Of a DNA stretch of 51,082 nt, positions 1 to 8,203 are shown one piece after another. This DNA is from Salegentibacter flavus (GTDB lineage Bacteria; Bacteroidota; Bacteroidia; Flavobacteriales; Flavobacteriaceae). The stretch spans positions 1 through 51,082 of the forward strand of contig NZ_FOVL01000004.1 in assembly GCF_900115145.1 (NCBI RefSeq), read 5' to 3'. A program made the translations under genes and the position numbers. The number at the start of each line of letters is the position of its first letter. The stretch's first letter is position 1. Under the pieces are notes generated by a model that was not told the DNA's origin, ran no database searches, and saw only the letters and a program-made list of their open reading frames with translations.

Positions 1-180
1 AAGGGTCATCGCAGAGACCTCGTAGCTTGTAAACTGGTAACGCTGAAAAAAGGCGATGTATTTAGTAATGGTGTTGCGTGATAAACCCAAACTTGAACTT
101 ATCTGGCGTTTACTGACGCCCTGGCTGTACAACCTAAAAATCTGTTTTATTTTTCGCATATCTATCTGTTTGTTGGCCAT
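1..180 (-). CDS. istA: IS21-family transposase IstA, N-terminal fragment (runs off left edge)
   Basis: Reading leftward from an ATG at 180, the frame stays open for 60 codons to the window edge. The protein starts MANKQIDMRKIKQIFRLYSQ and continues into a helix-turn-helix (GVSKRQIS...LGLSRNTITKYI, about residues 21-42). This is the usual start of the IstA transposase of Bacteroidota IS21 elements, which binds the terminal repeats through this domain. The DDE catalytic domain and the partner ATPase gene istB would lie left of the window. Whether the full element is intact cannot be judged. Confidence 0.8.
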   Translation of the reverse strand, partial: MANKQIDMRKIKQIFRLYSQGVSKRQISSSLGLSRNTITKYIAFFQRYQFTSYEVSAMTL

Positions 181-250
181 GGTCTTTTTTACAAAAAAAG
201 ACATTTGGCTTCTTACAAATAGAATCGATTTTTTAGTGGCTCAATTTACT

Positions 251-319
251 CCGGCTAAAGTGGTTCACTTTGTCCCGGCCAAGGTGGTTCACTTTAATCC
301 GGCCAGGGTGGTATACTAT
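251..319. repeat. Three direct terminal repeats of the IS21-like element, 24-bp period
   Basis: Three 21-bp units start at 251, 275 and 299, separated by 3 bp. Each begins CCGGC(T/C)A(A/G)(A/G)GTGGT. The first two continue TCACTTT while the third continues ATACTAT. Multiple terminal repeats upstream of istA are a hallmark of IS21 elements and are transposase binding sites. The divergence inside the third unit probably marks the IS end. Confidence 0.7.
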
Positions 320-674
320 GACCGTTTTTTGCATCTTTGGTAAGCAAAATGATTGAATCTGCATATGCTAATGCAGCAAGATTTTCTGCTAAAGTTGTTT
401 TATAATAATAGGCTCGAGCTTTTTCAAGATTATTGTTTTCTAAGGTAGCTTTTTTTAAATGTATTTTGATCAGCATTCCTAAAGCTGCACTGTCTTCTTC
501 TTCTAACGCATCATATTCCAAATCCTGGATTTCTTCATAGGATAATTTTGTCGTTACTCTTTCTTTACTCATACTAGGCATATCCTGTGAATAGCCATAA
601 AAAGGAATGGCTTCACTTAATGCTATTATTAAATAGACAATGATTGATTTATATGTTGTCGGAATTAGTGCCAT
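294..674 (-). pseudogene. Truncated TPR-like exported protein, interrupted by the IS21-like element
   Basis: The frame opens at 674, 12 bp after the stop of the HlyD gene. It encodes a hydrophobic N-terminus (about residues 10-30, probable signal peptide ending near YGYSQ) and then helical, Glu/Ala/Leu-rich sequence (about 45-112) resembling the TPR region of Bacteroidota TPR-plus-HTH regulators. The last ten or so codons, ending PPWPD and a stop at 294, are read from the IS repeats, so the gene has lost its native C-terminus. A DNA-binding domain may have been removed, but that is inference. Position suggests it was the third gene of the exporter operon. Confidence 0.55.
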
Positions 675-686
675 ACTTAAAATATA

Positions 687-1976
687 TTAGGTTGTCCATA
701 GCTGTCGGAACTGGTAAAAAACCCGCTCAAGTAATGTCACTTCCTCAAGTACTATTTCTGCTGTCCCTATTAATTCCTGATGGAGAATCAATTCTTTTCC
801 ATAAGAAGTTATTAAACTATCCACATTTAAATAAACAACGTAAGCTGGTACTGTCGCCCTGCTAGGCACCTCTGATATCGAGTTAACACTGGCCTTTATC
901 ATTCCCCATTCCCTGTAAGGGTAATTGTCTAATTTTAGATATACCTTTTGGCCTCTAATAATCTGTCCCGAATTTTGAACAGGAACGATACATTTGCCTA
1001 ACAGATCATTCCTGGTAAATGGAACAATAGTGAATACAACCTCACCTTCTAGAATATTCTGATGTTCACCCCAAACCTGATTAATAGAAAGTCTTCCTGC
1101 AACAGGACTTTTTATGATATTTTCATCTTCCCATTCAGTAATACCGTTAAGAAGATTCTGCCTGGCAAAAACCAATTCCGCTTCCTGTATGCTTAATTTC
1201 CTTTCTTCCGAAGTCCTTAGGATATCAAGATCACCTTTTGCCTTGCTCTTGTTAGCTTGGATTTGGATCAACTGTTGTTTAAGTAAAGAGTATTGCCGAT
1301 TTTTCTCTGTATATTCCAACTCCATCTTTTCTAAATCAAATTTTGAGATCACTCCTTTTTCATATAATTGACGATGGCGGTTTATGTTCTCTGCTGAAAT
1401 AGAAAGACTGCTTTCCATTAAGTGAAACTCCTCTTCTTTAGAATTTAGAATTGATCCCTGGCTAAAAATATTTAGTAGCAACTGTTGCTCTATTGCTTCC
1501 TTCTGGCCGATTGTACTTTCTAAAATAAGGGTGTGATACTCTTCTAAAAACCTATTATAAGCTGCCTGCAAGGATGTTCCTAAATTTAAGGTTACCGGAA
1601 ATTCTGTTATTAATGCTTCCAGAGATAATATCTCTGGAAAATCCTCCATTAATCTTTCTTTTAAGAAAGCAACATCTCTTTGGTTTGCTGGATTATCAAG
1701 AACTGCAACAATATCTCCTACTGCTATGGAATCTCCAGGTTTATAAAAAATAGCAGAAAACTTTCCGTCCCTTTTTGCTTTAATTTCAACAGGTGGATTC
1801 TTTGAAGTAACCGTTACAGTACCTTCTACTACCTGATTGAAAGAAATTATTCCAGCCAGAAGAAGTACCAGAAAGAAAAATAAAAACATATAGACTGTAC
1901 CGTGGCGCAGTAAATAACCAGGTTCAATATCTAAAGGATTACTCCCCTTCTTATGATATTCTCTACTTTCCCTCAT
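687..1976 (-). CDS. HlyD-family membrane fusion (adaptor) protein
   Basis: A 429-residue periplasmic adaptor of an exporter. One transmembrane helix lies at about residues 26-46 (FLFFFLVLLLAGIISF). It is followed by a split biotinyl-lipoyl-like domain (KRDGKFSAIFYKPGDSI near 68-84, and KSPVAGRLSI in the second half), a long coiled-coil region in between (about 150-270) and a beta-barrel C-terminal part. The gene starts 1 bp after the peptidase-ABC transporter gene, so the two are almost certainly co-transcribed and co-assembled. With an outer-membrane TolC-like protein, which is not in the window, they would form a type I-like exporter. Substrate unknown. Confidence 0.85.
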   Translation of the reverse strand: MRESREYHKKGSNPLDIEPGYLLRHGTVYMFLFFFLVLLLAGIISFNQVVEGTVTVTSKNPPVEIKAKRDGKFSAIFYKPGDSIAVGDIVAVLDNPANQRDVAFLKERLMEDFPEILSLEALITEFPVTLNLGTSLQAAYNRFLEEYHTLILESTIGQKEAIEQQLLLNIFSQGSILNSKEEEFHLMESSLSISAENINRHRQLYEKGVISKFDLEKMELEYTEKNRQYSLLKQQLIQIQANKSKAKGDLDILRTSEERKLSIQEAELVFARQNLLNGITEWEDENIIKSPVAGRLSINQVWGEHQNILEGEVVFTIVPFTRNDLLGKCIVPVQNSGQIIRGQKVYLKLDNYPYREWGMIKASVNSISEVPSRATVPAYVVYLNVDSLITSYGKELILHQELIGTAEIVLEEVTLLERVFYQFRQLWTT

Positions 1977-1977
1977 C

Positions 1978-4164
1978 TCAAATCTTTAATTGGTTTTTGA
2001 TCAGGTTATGGTAAACTCCTTTATTTAAAATTAAATCCTGGTGATTACCACTTTCCACAATCTGCCCTTTATTCATAACCAGTATTTGATCAGCATTCAT
2101 TACGGTTGATAGCCTATGGGCTATAATTACAACCGTTCTGTTTTTATAAAAAGAAGTAAGGTTTTCAGTAATTAATATCTCGTTTTCCGAATCTAATGAG
2201 CTGGTGGCTTCGTCCAGGAATAAGTAATCCGGATTTTTGTAAATTGCCCTAGCCAGTAAAATCCTTTGTCTTTCTCCGCCACTAAGGAGCTGTCCATTTT
2301 CACCAATCCGTGTCTGATAACCAAGAGGCAGTTTCTCAATGAATTCACTTAGGTTAACCATTTCCGCAGCTTTGCGTAACGACATACGGTCTACGGGAAT
2401 ATCTGGTTTTGATTCCGTAATATTCCTCTCAATTGTATCATTAAAAAGACTTCCGTCCTGCATTACAACTCCACATCTACTCCTCCACAGGGATGTATTA
2501 ATATCTCTAAGATCTTCTTCTCCAACTCTCAGATAACCTTTCCAGGGTTTATAAAATTTTAGAAGCAATTTTAACAAAGTTGTCTTTCCTGAACCACTAG
2601 AACCCACAACTGCAGTGATCTTTCCTTTTGGAATTGTTATATTGAGATCATTTAGTAAGGGTGACAATGAAGGGTTTCCATATCCAAAACTAAGATTCCT
2701 TAGATGAAGATCGCCTTCGGGTTTAAAATTGTCGTACCTTCTCTTACTATCTTCAGGTATTTGATTATGTACCTCAGACAATCTGTTAAAAGAGAGTCTG
2801 GCACTCTGGTAATCTGTAAGAAAATTAATGATATTGGAAATAGGCAAGGAAAGACTTCCTATAATAAATTGAATGGCCAACATAGCCCCTAAAGTGATTT
2901 GACCTGTGATCACGGCTTTTGCAGACCAGAAAATTATCAAAATGTTGGTTAATTCATTTAGGAATAGCCCACCTTTGATTTGTGTCTGCCCTACACCTAA
3001 AATCTTTGACTTTAACTTAAAAAGACTATTTTGATTAATTTCCCACTCCCTCTTCCTCCTGTTTTCAGAATTATTTAATTTAATTTCTGAAACTGCTAGT
3101 ATTATCTGTAGAAATAGAGATTGGTCTTTCCTGTTAAGATCGAAAAGCTGGTTATCCAGAAGTTCCTTTTTCTTCATAAATAACAGGGACCACCCGAAAA
3201 ATAAAGAAGTTCCTGTAAAAAATATAAGTGCTATATAGGGATGGAAGTAGAACAAAACTATTCCAAATACAACAATAGAAAAGATATCAAAAGGGATATT
3301 TAATCCACGTCCGTTTAGAAAATCGTCTATCCTTTGATGATCATAAATTCTTTGCATAAAATCTCCTGTGGTTTTTGATTCAAAATATGCTATAGGAAGT
3401 TTCATTAATTTTCCCAAAAAATCTGAAAGCATTTGAATATTTACACGAGTACTTATATACAGCAGAATCCAATCTCTAATTACTTCTGATATTGAACGAG
3501 TTAAAAACAAAAAGAACTGTGATAATAAAATAAGGTTGATGAAACCAAAATCTTCATAATTTATTCCATAATCCACCAGACTCTGTGTAAGGAAAGGAAG
3601 CATTAATTGAATAGTGGCCGCAATTATTAAACCGAGGAGTAACTGGTTTATATATGCCTTATAAGGTTTGAGATATTCAAGAAGGAATCCTAAACCATCT
3701 TTCTTCTCCATTTCCGGAGGTTCCTCGTCTAAGAAATGATCAGTGGGCTCTACAAGAAGAAGGACACCCTGTTCATTTTCAGCCTCTGCCCATTTCCCGA
3801 TGAATGCACTATGCCGGTATTTCAACCTGCCATAAGCCGGGTCAGAAACATAAATAAACTTGTTGCTAACTTTATAGATAATTATAAAGTGATTCCCCTC
3901 CCAATGGGCAATAGCAGGAAGAGGTACTTCTGAAATTAATTCCTGAAAATCTGCTTTTATTCCGACAGATTCTATTCCCAATTTACTTAATGCTTCAGAA
4001 AGCCCTTCCATAGAAGCCCCATCCCTTTGTAGAAAAGAGATTTGTCGTAAATATTCCAGATCATATTTCTTCCCGAAGAATTCCGTGAGCATCTTTATAC
4101 ATGATGGCCCACAATCCATCTGATCCAGTTGACGATATACAGGAAAATCGACAGTCCTAAACAT
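1978..4164 (-). CDS. Peptidase C39 domain-containing ABC exporter (bacteriocin/peptide type)
   Basis: A 728-residue fusion of three parts. The N-terminal C39 cysteine peptidase (about 1-135) shows QMDCGPSC with catalytic Cys18, then GNHF with His92 and DPA with Asp108, so the triad appears complete. A six-helix membrane domain spans about 165-450. The ATPase domain has Walker A GSSGSGKT (521-528), signature LSGGERQ (from 627), Walker B YLFLDE (647-652) and the H-loop AHRLST. Such proteins cleave double-glycine-type leaders and export the mature peptide. The gene leads a leftward operon with the HlyD gene. No precursor gene was found nearby, so the substrate is unknown. Confidence 0.92.
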   Translation of the reverse strand: MFRTVDFPVYRQLDQMDCGPSCIKMLTEFFGKKYDLEYLRQISFLQRDGASMEGLSEALSKLGIESVGIKADFQELISEVPLPAIAHWEGNHFIIIYKVSNKFIYVSDPAYGRLKYRHSAFIGKWAEAENEQGVLLLVEPTDHFLDEEPPEMEKKDGLGFLLEYLKPYKAYINQLLLGLIIAATIQLMLPFLTQSLVDYGINYEDFGFINLILLSQFFLFLTRSISEVIRDWILLYISTRVNIQMLSDFLGKLMKLPIAYFESKTTGDFMQRIYDHQRIDDFLNGRGLNIPFDIFSIVVFGIVLFYFHPYIALIFFTGTSLFFGWSLLFMKKKELLDNQLFDLNRKDQSLFLQIILAVSEIKLNNSENRRKREWEINQNSLFKLKSKILGVGQTQIKGGLFLNELTNILIIFWSAKAVITGQITLGAMLAIQFIIGSLSLPISNIINFLTDYQSARLSFNRLSEVHNQIPEDSKRRYDNFKPEGDLHLRNLSFGYGNPSLSPLLNDLNITIPKGKITAVVGSSGSGKTTLLKLLLKFYKPWKGYLRVGEEDLRDINTSLWRSRCGVVMQDGSLFNDTIERNITESKPDIPVDRMSLRKAAEMVNLSEFIEKLPLGYQTRIGENGQLLSGGERQRILLARAIYKNPDYLFLDEATSSLDSENEILITENLTSFYKNRTVVIIAHRLSTVMNADQILVMNKGQIVESGNHQDLILNKGVYHNLIKNQLKI

Positions 4165-4481
4165 AACAAATAAAACTAATTACACTTAAATTTAATTTGG
4201 AATTGAATAGGATTTATCTCAAATAAAAGCCGATTTATAAATCACGTTCTTTTGGAAAAGAATTAGGGGTGTATTCTTTTCTTTAATGTTGCCAAGGGTA
4301 GGTTAAATTAACCTTGAACAAATATTTGAATCCTCCAATCACTTGGGCTGCAGAAATTTAAGAAATAAAATTTAATATTTATAAAAAAAATCATCATCAA
4401 AAAGAGAAATTTTGAAACAATTAATATTTGAAAAATGGGGGTAAAATTAATATCGATTTCACCCCCTTATTTTCTGGTTAT
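4165..4481. other. 317-bp AT-rich gap between exporter operon and integrase
   Basis: I see no credible gene here. Both strands were checked for a short peptide with a double-glycine leader. The only leftward frame of note starts at 4397, is about 29 codons long, lacks a GG motif and has no leader-like features. The stretch contains a 6-bp inverted repeat GGTTAA-A-TTAACC (4301-4313), which could be an operator, and the hairpin at 4439-4465. The promoter of the exporter operon should lie here, but I cannot identify it confidently. Confidence 0.5.
4439..4465 (-). terminator. Hairpin downstream of the integrase gene
   Basis: GGGGGTAAAAT and ATTTCACCCCC form an imperfect stem of about 11 bp around a short loop, 17 bp beyond the integrase stop codon. 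In leftward reading it is followed by a short T-rich tract. It is a plausible but weak intrinsic terminator. Confidence 0.4.
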
Positions 4482-5756
4482 TCAAGATGCTGCATTCGGA
4501 TTTTGAGAAGTATTTACTTCTTTCCTTTGTTTAATAATTCCTTTTAAAGCATTCATATCCTGACTCACCTTGTTTTCCAAAACTCTGGCATAAATTTGGG
4601 TTGTTGAAATTTTTGTATGTCCTAAAAGTCTGGAAACCGTTTCAATAGGCACCCCATTACTTAAAGTTACGGTGGTTGCAAATGTATGCCTGGCCATATG
4701 GAAGGTGAGATTCTTTTTTAAGCCACATAGAATAGCAACTTCTTTTAGATAGACATTTAATTTCTCATTAGTAATTACAGGTAATAGCGTACCAGAGACC
4801 ATTGTCATAGGATGGTTTTCATATTTCTTTATCAGCTCTAAAGCAGGGTCAAGTAATGGAATCCTAATAGGTGTTTTAGTCTTCTGTCGCTGTGTAACAA
4901 TCCAATTATTGCGGTCTATCCCAATAGAAATATGATCTAATGTGAGTTTCATTATATCAACATAACTTATTCCGGTATAACAGCTAAAGACAAAAAGGTC
5001 TCGTACACGTTCTAACCTTTCAACCGGAAATTCATAGGTTTCCAAATTTGATAATTCATTAGCTGATAAAAATTCGCGTTTCGTATTCTCAAAGGTGTTT
5101 TTCCAACGTCTAAAAGGATCTTTATCTATCCACTCCATATTATAAGCTAGCGTAACCATTTTTCGCAACCGCTGAATATGCTTCATAACGGTATTATGCT
5201 TCATGGCTTTTGGGTGACCTTTGGGATAATAGGAATTAAGAAAATTTTCAAAATCACATAGGAACTTATAATCAAGTTCTCTAAGATATACATCAGAAGT
5301 CTTTCTATCCACCTTTAAGAATTTTTGGATATATCCTTCAGTTATTTTGAAATTCTTGATAGTTCCCTGAGCTAAAGTATGTTCTGTTTTCCTGGAATGG
5401 TAGTCTATAAGGTTTTGAAGTGATTTAGATTCCTCAACTTCTCCCAGGTAGGTAGCCTTGATTAACTTTGCCGTAATTAGCTTACCCTTAAACAATAAAT
5501 CCTGATAGCATTGGAAAAGCCTGGATTGAACTTGGTCCAAATACTGGTTTAATTGCTTTGCTTCAGTAGATTTTCCCCGTGCCCTTTTTTTTACGGGATC
5601 CCATAAATGAAAAGAAATTTTCCTTTTTAAACTGATGGTGGATCTTTTTTGGTTTACCGTAATTCTAACATATATAATTACCTTATCACCGATAATTTTT
5701 TTAGGGTTAACCAAAAATAGAATTGAAAATGTGTTTGACGTACTCATAGTTGTCAT
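4482..5756 (-). CDS. Tyrosine recombinase / integrase, Bacteroidota IntDOT-like
   Basis: A 424-residue site-specific integrase with an N-terminal arm-binding domain (about 8-100), a SAM-like core-binding domain (about 112-215) and a catalytic domain (about 225-400). Catalytic residues visible are a likely beta-hairpin Lys near 293, HMAR with His353 and Arg356, GH with His380, and Tyr389 in QIYAR. The position usually held by the first catalytic Arg reads TGISYVD, that is Ser264; loss of this Arg is known for IntDOT, the CTnDOT integrase. The start lies 225 bp from the 3' end of tRNA-Arg, the usual arrangement at the end of an integrated element. Confidence 0.92.
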   Translation of the reverse strand: MTTMSTSNTFSILFLVNPKKIIGDKVIIYVRITVNQKRSTISLKRKISFHLWDPVKKRARGKSTEAKQLNQYLDQVQSRLFQCYQDLLFKGKLITAKLIKATYLGEVEESKSLQNLIDYHSRKTEHTLAQGTIKNFKITEGYIQKFLKVDRKTSDVYLRELDYKFLCDFENFLNSYYPKGHPKAMKHNTVMKHIQRLRKMVTLAYNMEWIDKDPFRRWKNTFENTKREFLSANELSNLETYEFPVERLERVRDLFVFSCYTGISYVDIMKLTLDHISIGIDRNNWIVTQRQKTKTPIRIPLLDPALELIKKYENHPMTMVSGTLLPVITNEKLNVYLKEVAILCGLKKNLTFHMARHTFATTVTLSNGVPIETVSRLLGHTKISTTQIYARVLENKVSQDMNALKGIIKQRKEVNTSQNPNAAS

Positions 5757-5827
5757 CTTTTTTAATTAAACAATTAATATTCAGATGAAGTCAAATCAAC
5801 TATATAGTCCAACAAAAAATTTTCTCC

Positions 5828-5870
5828 AAAAGACACCTAAGGTGTCTTTTAAAAATTCAGGTGTCTTTTA
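5828..5870. promoter_or_regulatory. Palindrome plus third half-site upstream of integrase
   Basis: AAAAGACACC-TAA-GGTGTCTTTT (5828-5850) is a perfect 10-bp inverted repeat. A third copy of one arm, AGGTGTCTTTTA, follows at 5859-5870. The group lies 72-114 bp upstream of the integrase start, between it and tRNA-Arg. It could be an operator for the integrase promoter or a set of arm-type binding sites; the sequence cannot tell which. Confidence 0.5.
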
Positions 5871-5922
5871 GCTATCTTTTTAATTCAAATTACATCAAAT
5901 TAAATGAATGCCCGAAACCTAA

Positions 5923-5956
5923 AAAACCACGCTAATCCTAAGATTTGCGTGGTTTT
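5923..5956 (-). terminator. Intrinsic terminator of tRNA-Arg
   Basis: AAAACCACGC and GCGTGGTTTT form a perfect 10-bp stem with a 14-nt loop. In leftward reading it ends in a run of six T. It lies 25 bp beyond the 3' end of tRNA-Arg. Confidence 0.75.
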
Positions 5957-5980
5957 GATAAGATTTGTTAATCTTAAGAG

Positions 5981-6054
5981 TGACCTTGCCAGGATTCAAA
6001 CCTGGAACCTCCTGAGCCGTAATCAGGTGCGCTATTCAGTTGCGCCACAAGGCC
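5981..6054 (-). tRNA. tRNA-Arg (anticodon ACG)
   Basis: The reverse complement folds as a complete 74-nt cloverleaf. The acceptor stem GGCCTTG pairs with CAAGGTC with one G-U pair. The D-arm is GCGC...GCGC and the anticodon stem CCTGA/TCAGG encloses TTACGGC, giving anticodon ACG. The T-arm is CCAGG-TTTGAAT-CCTGG and the discriminator is A. CCA is not encoded. Its 3' end faces the integrase gene, so it is the probable integration target of the element to its left. Confidence 0.95.
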
Positions 6055-6143
6055 TTTTAATATTGCTTTTCCTACTTGGTTAAGCGGCTGCAAATATATT
6101 GTTTATTTTAAATTCTAAAAAAGAAACTATAAGTTTTTTTAAA

Positions 6144-6428
6144 CTAAATTATCTCCGCGCTCAGTCCGGCATCAAGCAACTTGGAACATCGCGGTTTTAG
6201 ATCTTCATATGATCCCGTTTTTACGGTACATTTCCCTTTGTAATGAACAAGTAGAGAACATTGTTCAGCTTGCTCAGGGGTATGATCACAGGCGTAAATG
6301 AGAGTTTCTATAACGTGATCGAAAGTATTATAATCATCATTATACAAAACGATCTCATTCTGCTTTTTCTTTTCAGATTTTCTAACAACTTTTTCTAAAA
6401 CTTCTTCCTTAGTACTCATCATCATCAA
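6144..6428 (-). CDS. clpS: ATP-dependent Clp protease adaptor ClpS
   Basis: A 94-residue protein of the ClpS family, which binds the N-domain of ClpA/ClpC and delivers N-end-rule substrates. The family core is clear: VLYNDDYNTFDHVIETL (about 27-43), with the substrate-pocket Asn-Asp-Asp, then the helix with CDHTPEQAEQCSLLVHYKG. The first residues are four Met codons in a row, so the start could be any of 6428, 6425, 6422 or 6419. It is the last gene of a leftward cluster, 29 bp after prmA. A clpP-like gene lies about 12 kb away but is not linked to it. Confidence 0.93.
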   Translation of the reverse strand: MMMMSTKEEVLEKVVRKSEKKKQNEIVLYNDDYNTFDHVIETLIYACDHTPEQAEQCSLLVHYKGKCTVKTGSYEDLKPRCSKLLDAGLSAEII

Positions 6429-6457
6429 ATTTTAGGACCTCAAAGGTAATAAAAATC

Positions 6458-7291
6458 TCATTTAGAAAACTTTACCGCTACCCAGTTATTTCTCTCGAGA
6501 TGCTCCACATATTTTAAACCAAGCTCCTCGCAGGATTTCCTGATAGCCGATACATCCTCCTCATAAAATCCACTTAGAAATAATTCCCCATTAGCTTCCA
6601 GGGATGCTACATAGACGGGAAGATCGCGTAACAGGATATTCCTGTTAATATTAGCCAGAATTATGTGGTATTTACGACCTTCCAGCAATTCGGCACCCCC
6701 TTCTTCCACACTAACATTATCGCAATTATTGCGTTCAACATTTTCCAGACTGTTTTGGTAGCACCAGTTATCAATATCGATGGCATCTACGATATGTGCC
6801 CCTTTCATACTGGCCAAAATGGCAAGTACTCCTGTACCACACCCCATATCCAGCACATTTTTATCGGTGAAGTCATTCTTCAGGATATGCTGTATCATCA
6901 AGTGGGTGGTTGCATGGTGACCTGTACCAAAAGACATCTTAGGATCTATTACGATCTCATATTCGGTTTCTGCGGAAGGGTGAAAAGTAGCCCGTATACT
7001 ACAACGATCGTCTATCACGATAGGTGTGAAATTCTTTTCCCACTCTTCGTTCCAATTTACTTTTTCAATCTCGTTCTTTGAATATGAGATCTCCACCTCA
7101 TCAGATTGTAGGATATGCACCTGGGCAAGCAAATCTTCTTCATATTCTTCTACCGGAATATAAGCGGTCACACCATCTTCTTCTTCCACAAAACTTTCAA
7201 AACCCAGGTAACCCAATTCGGCAATAAGAATCTCTGAACCCGGCTGAAGCGGCTCAATTTTGAACCTGAATTCGAAGTAATTCCCAACCAT
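6458..7291 (-). CDS. prmA: Ribosomal protein L11 methyltransferase PrmA
   Basis: A 277-residue SAM-dependent methyltransferase that trimethylates ribosomal protein L11. The N-terminal substrate-recognition domain covers about 1-90. The family motif DPKMSFGTGHHATT lies at 116-129 and the SAM-binding motif LDMGCGTG at 147-154. A later ANINRNIL motif (about 213-220) fits the N-x-N-x catalytic loop. Length matches bacteroidal PrmA. It lies 1 bp after tpiA and shares its orientation with tpiA and clpS, a common order in Flavobacteriaceae. Confidence 0.94.
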   Translation of the reverse strand: MVGNYFEFRFKIEPLQPGSEILIAELGYLGFESFVEEEDGVTAYIPVEEYEEDLLAQVHILQSDEVEISYSKNEIEKVNWNEEWEKNFTPIVIDDRCSIRATFHPSAETEYEIVIDPKMSFGTGHHATTHLMIQHILKNDFTDKNVLDMGCGTGVLAILASMKGAHIVDAIDIDNWCYQNSLENVERNNCDNVSVEEGGAELLEGRKYHIILANINRNILLRDLPVYVASLEANGELFLSGFYEEDVSAIRKSCEELGLKYVEHLERNNWVAVKFSK

Positions 7292-7292
7292 C

Positions 7293-8045
7293 TTAGAATG
7301 AATTAACTATTTCTATAAAATCTAAGGCTTTTAGGCTGGCTCCACCTATAAGTCCGCCGTCCACATCTTCCTTAGCGAAAATCTCTTTGGCATTGGCCGG
7401 CTTAACACTTCCTCCATAAAGGATAGATACATTTTCCGCGATCTCATCATTAAAAGCCTCGGCAATATTCTTTCTTATGAAAGCATGCATTTCCTGGGCT
7501 TGCTCTGGGCTGGCTGTTTCTCCTGTTCCAATTGCCCAAACCGGCTCGTAAGCTAATACTATATTTTTCCAGTTCTCCTCAGAAATCTGGTAAAGGCTTT
7601 CTTTAAGTTGTTTCGCAACAAGATCAAAATGTTTTTCGCTTTTGCGATCTTCCAATTCTTCGCCAAAACAGAAGATCACACGCATTTCCTGTTCCATGGC
7701 AGCGTTCACTTTTTTTGCAAGAATCTCGTTTGTTTCGTGGAAATGTGCCCGACGTTCGCTATGACCAAGAATCACGGTATTAATCCCAATACTTTTTAGC
7801 ATTTTTGCTGAAACTTCACCGGTAAAGGCTCCGCTTTCTGCCTCATGCATATTCTGGGCAGCCACAATTACAGGAGTATCCTTTAATACTCTAAAAGCCG
7901 TATATAAATTTGTAAATGCAGGGGCTACCATTACTTCTGCTTCAGGCTCTTTTACCATTTGCATTTTCAGGTGTCCTAAAAGTTCTTCCGTTTCGGACAG
8001 ATCATTATTCATTTTCCAGTTTCCGGCAACTATATTTTTTCTCAT
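7293..8045 (-). CDS. tpiA: Triosephosphate isomerase
   Basis: A glycolytic TIM-barrel enzyme of 250 residues interconverting dihydroxyacetone phosphate and glyceraldehyde 3-phosphate. The start at 8045 gives MRKNIVAGNWKMN, the usual beginning, with catalytic Lys11. An upstream in-frame ATG at 8099 would add 18 residues that do not belong to the family. His95 lies in ILGHSERR, Glu167 in AYEPVWAIGTG, and the phosphate loop is GLIGGASLK near the end. It sits between BT_3928-type and prmA genes. Confidence 0.96.
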   Translation of the reverse strand: MRKNIVAGNWKMNNDLSETEELLGHLKMQMVKEPEAEVMVAPAFTNLYTAFRVLKDTPVIVAAQNMHEAESGAFTGEVSAKMLKSIGINTVILGHSERRAHFHETNEILAKKVNAAMEQEMRVIFCFGEELEDRKSEKHFDLVAKQLKESLYQISEENWKNIVLAYEPVWAIGTGETASPEQAQEMHAFIRKNIAEAFNDEIAENVSILYGGSVKPANAKEIFAKEDVDGGLIGGASLKALDFIEIVNSF

Positions 8046-8203
8046 AATTTCTTGTTTTTCCTCCAGGGGATATTTCACATTCATTTTCTTCGGAAGCAAA
8101 ACTTCCGCATATCACAAATATATCCAATAGACAGCACATAGGGGTGATGCTCCTGCTTTAATGAGGAGTTTTTAGCATTTCCTTAAAAATTATAGAGAAT
8201 AAC

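Larger units (their letters stand above)
1..319 (-). mobile_element. IS21-family insertion sequence, istA-side end, cut by window edge
   Basis: This is the upstream end of an IS21-like element reading leftward out of the window. It contains the first 60 codons of istA (start at 180) and, upstream of them, three direct repeats typical of IS21-family ends. The outer boundary is inferred to lie near 310-320, because the third repeat stops matching the other two there and the neighbouring reading frame changes character. The exact terminal dinucleotide and target duplication cannot be set because the other end is outside the window. Confidence 0.75.

Noticed and set aside
1-343. Rightward open frame across the IS end
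   Set aside because: It is antisense to istA and reads through the terminal repeats.
644-865. Rightward open frame overlapping the HlyD gene
   Set aside because: It lies antisense to a clear HlyD coding region and has no family features.
4310-4400. Short leftward frame of about 29 codons upstream of the peptidase-ABC transporter, considered as exported peptide precursor
   Set aside because: No double-glycine motif, very AT-rich codons and no conserved leader; it looks like chance.
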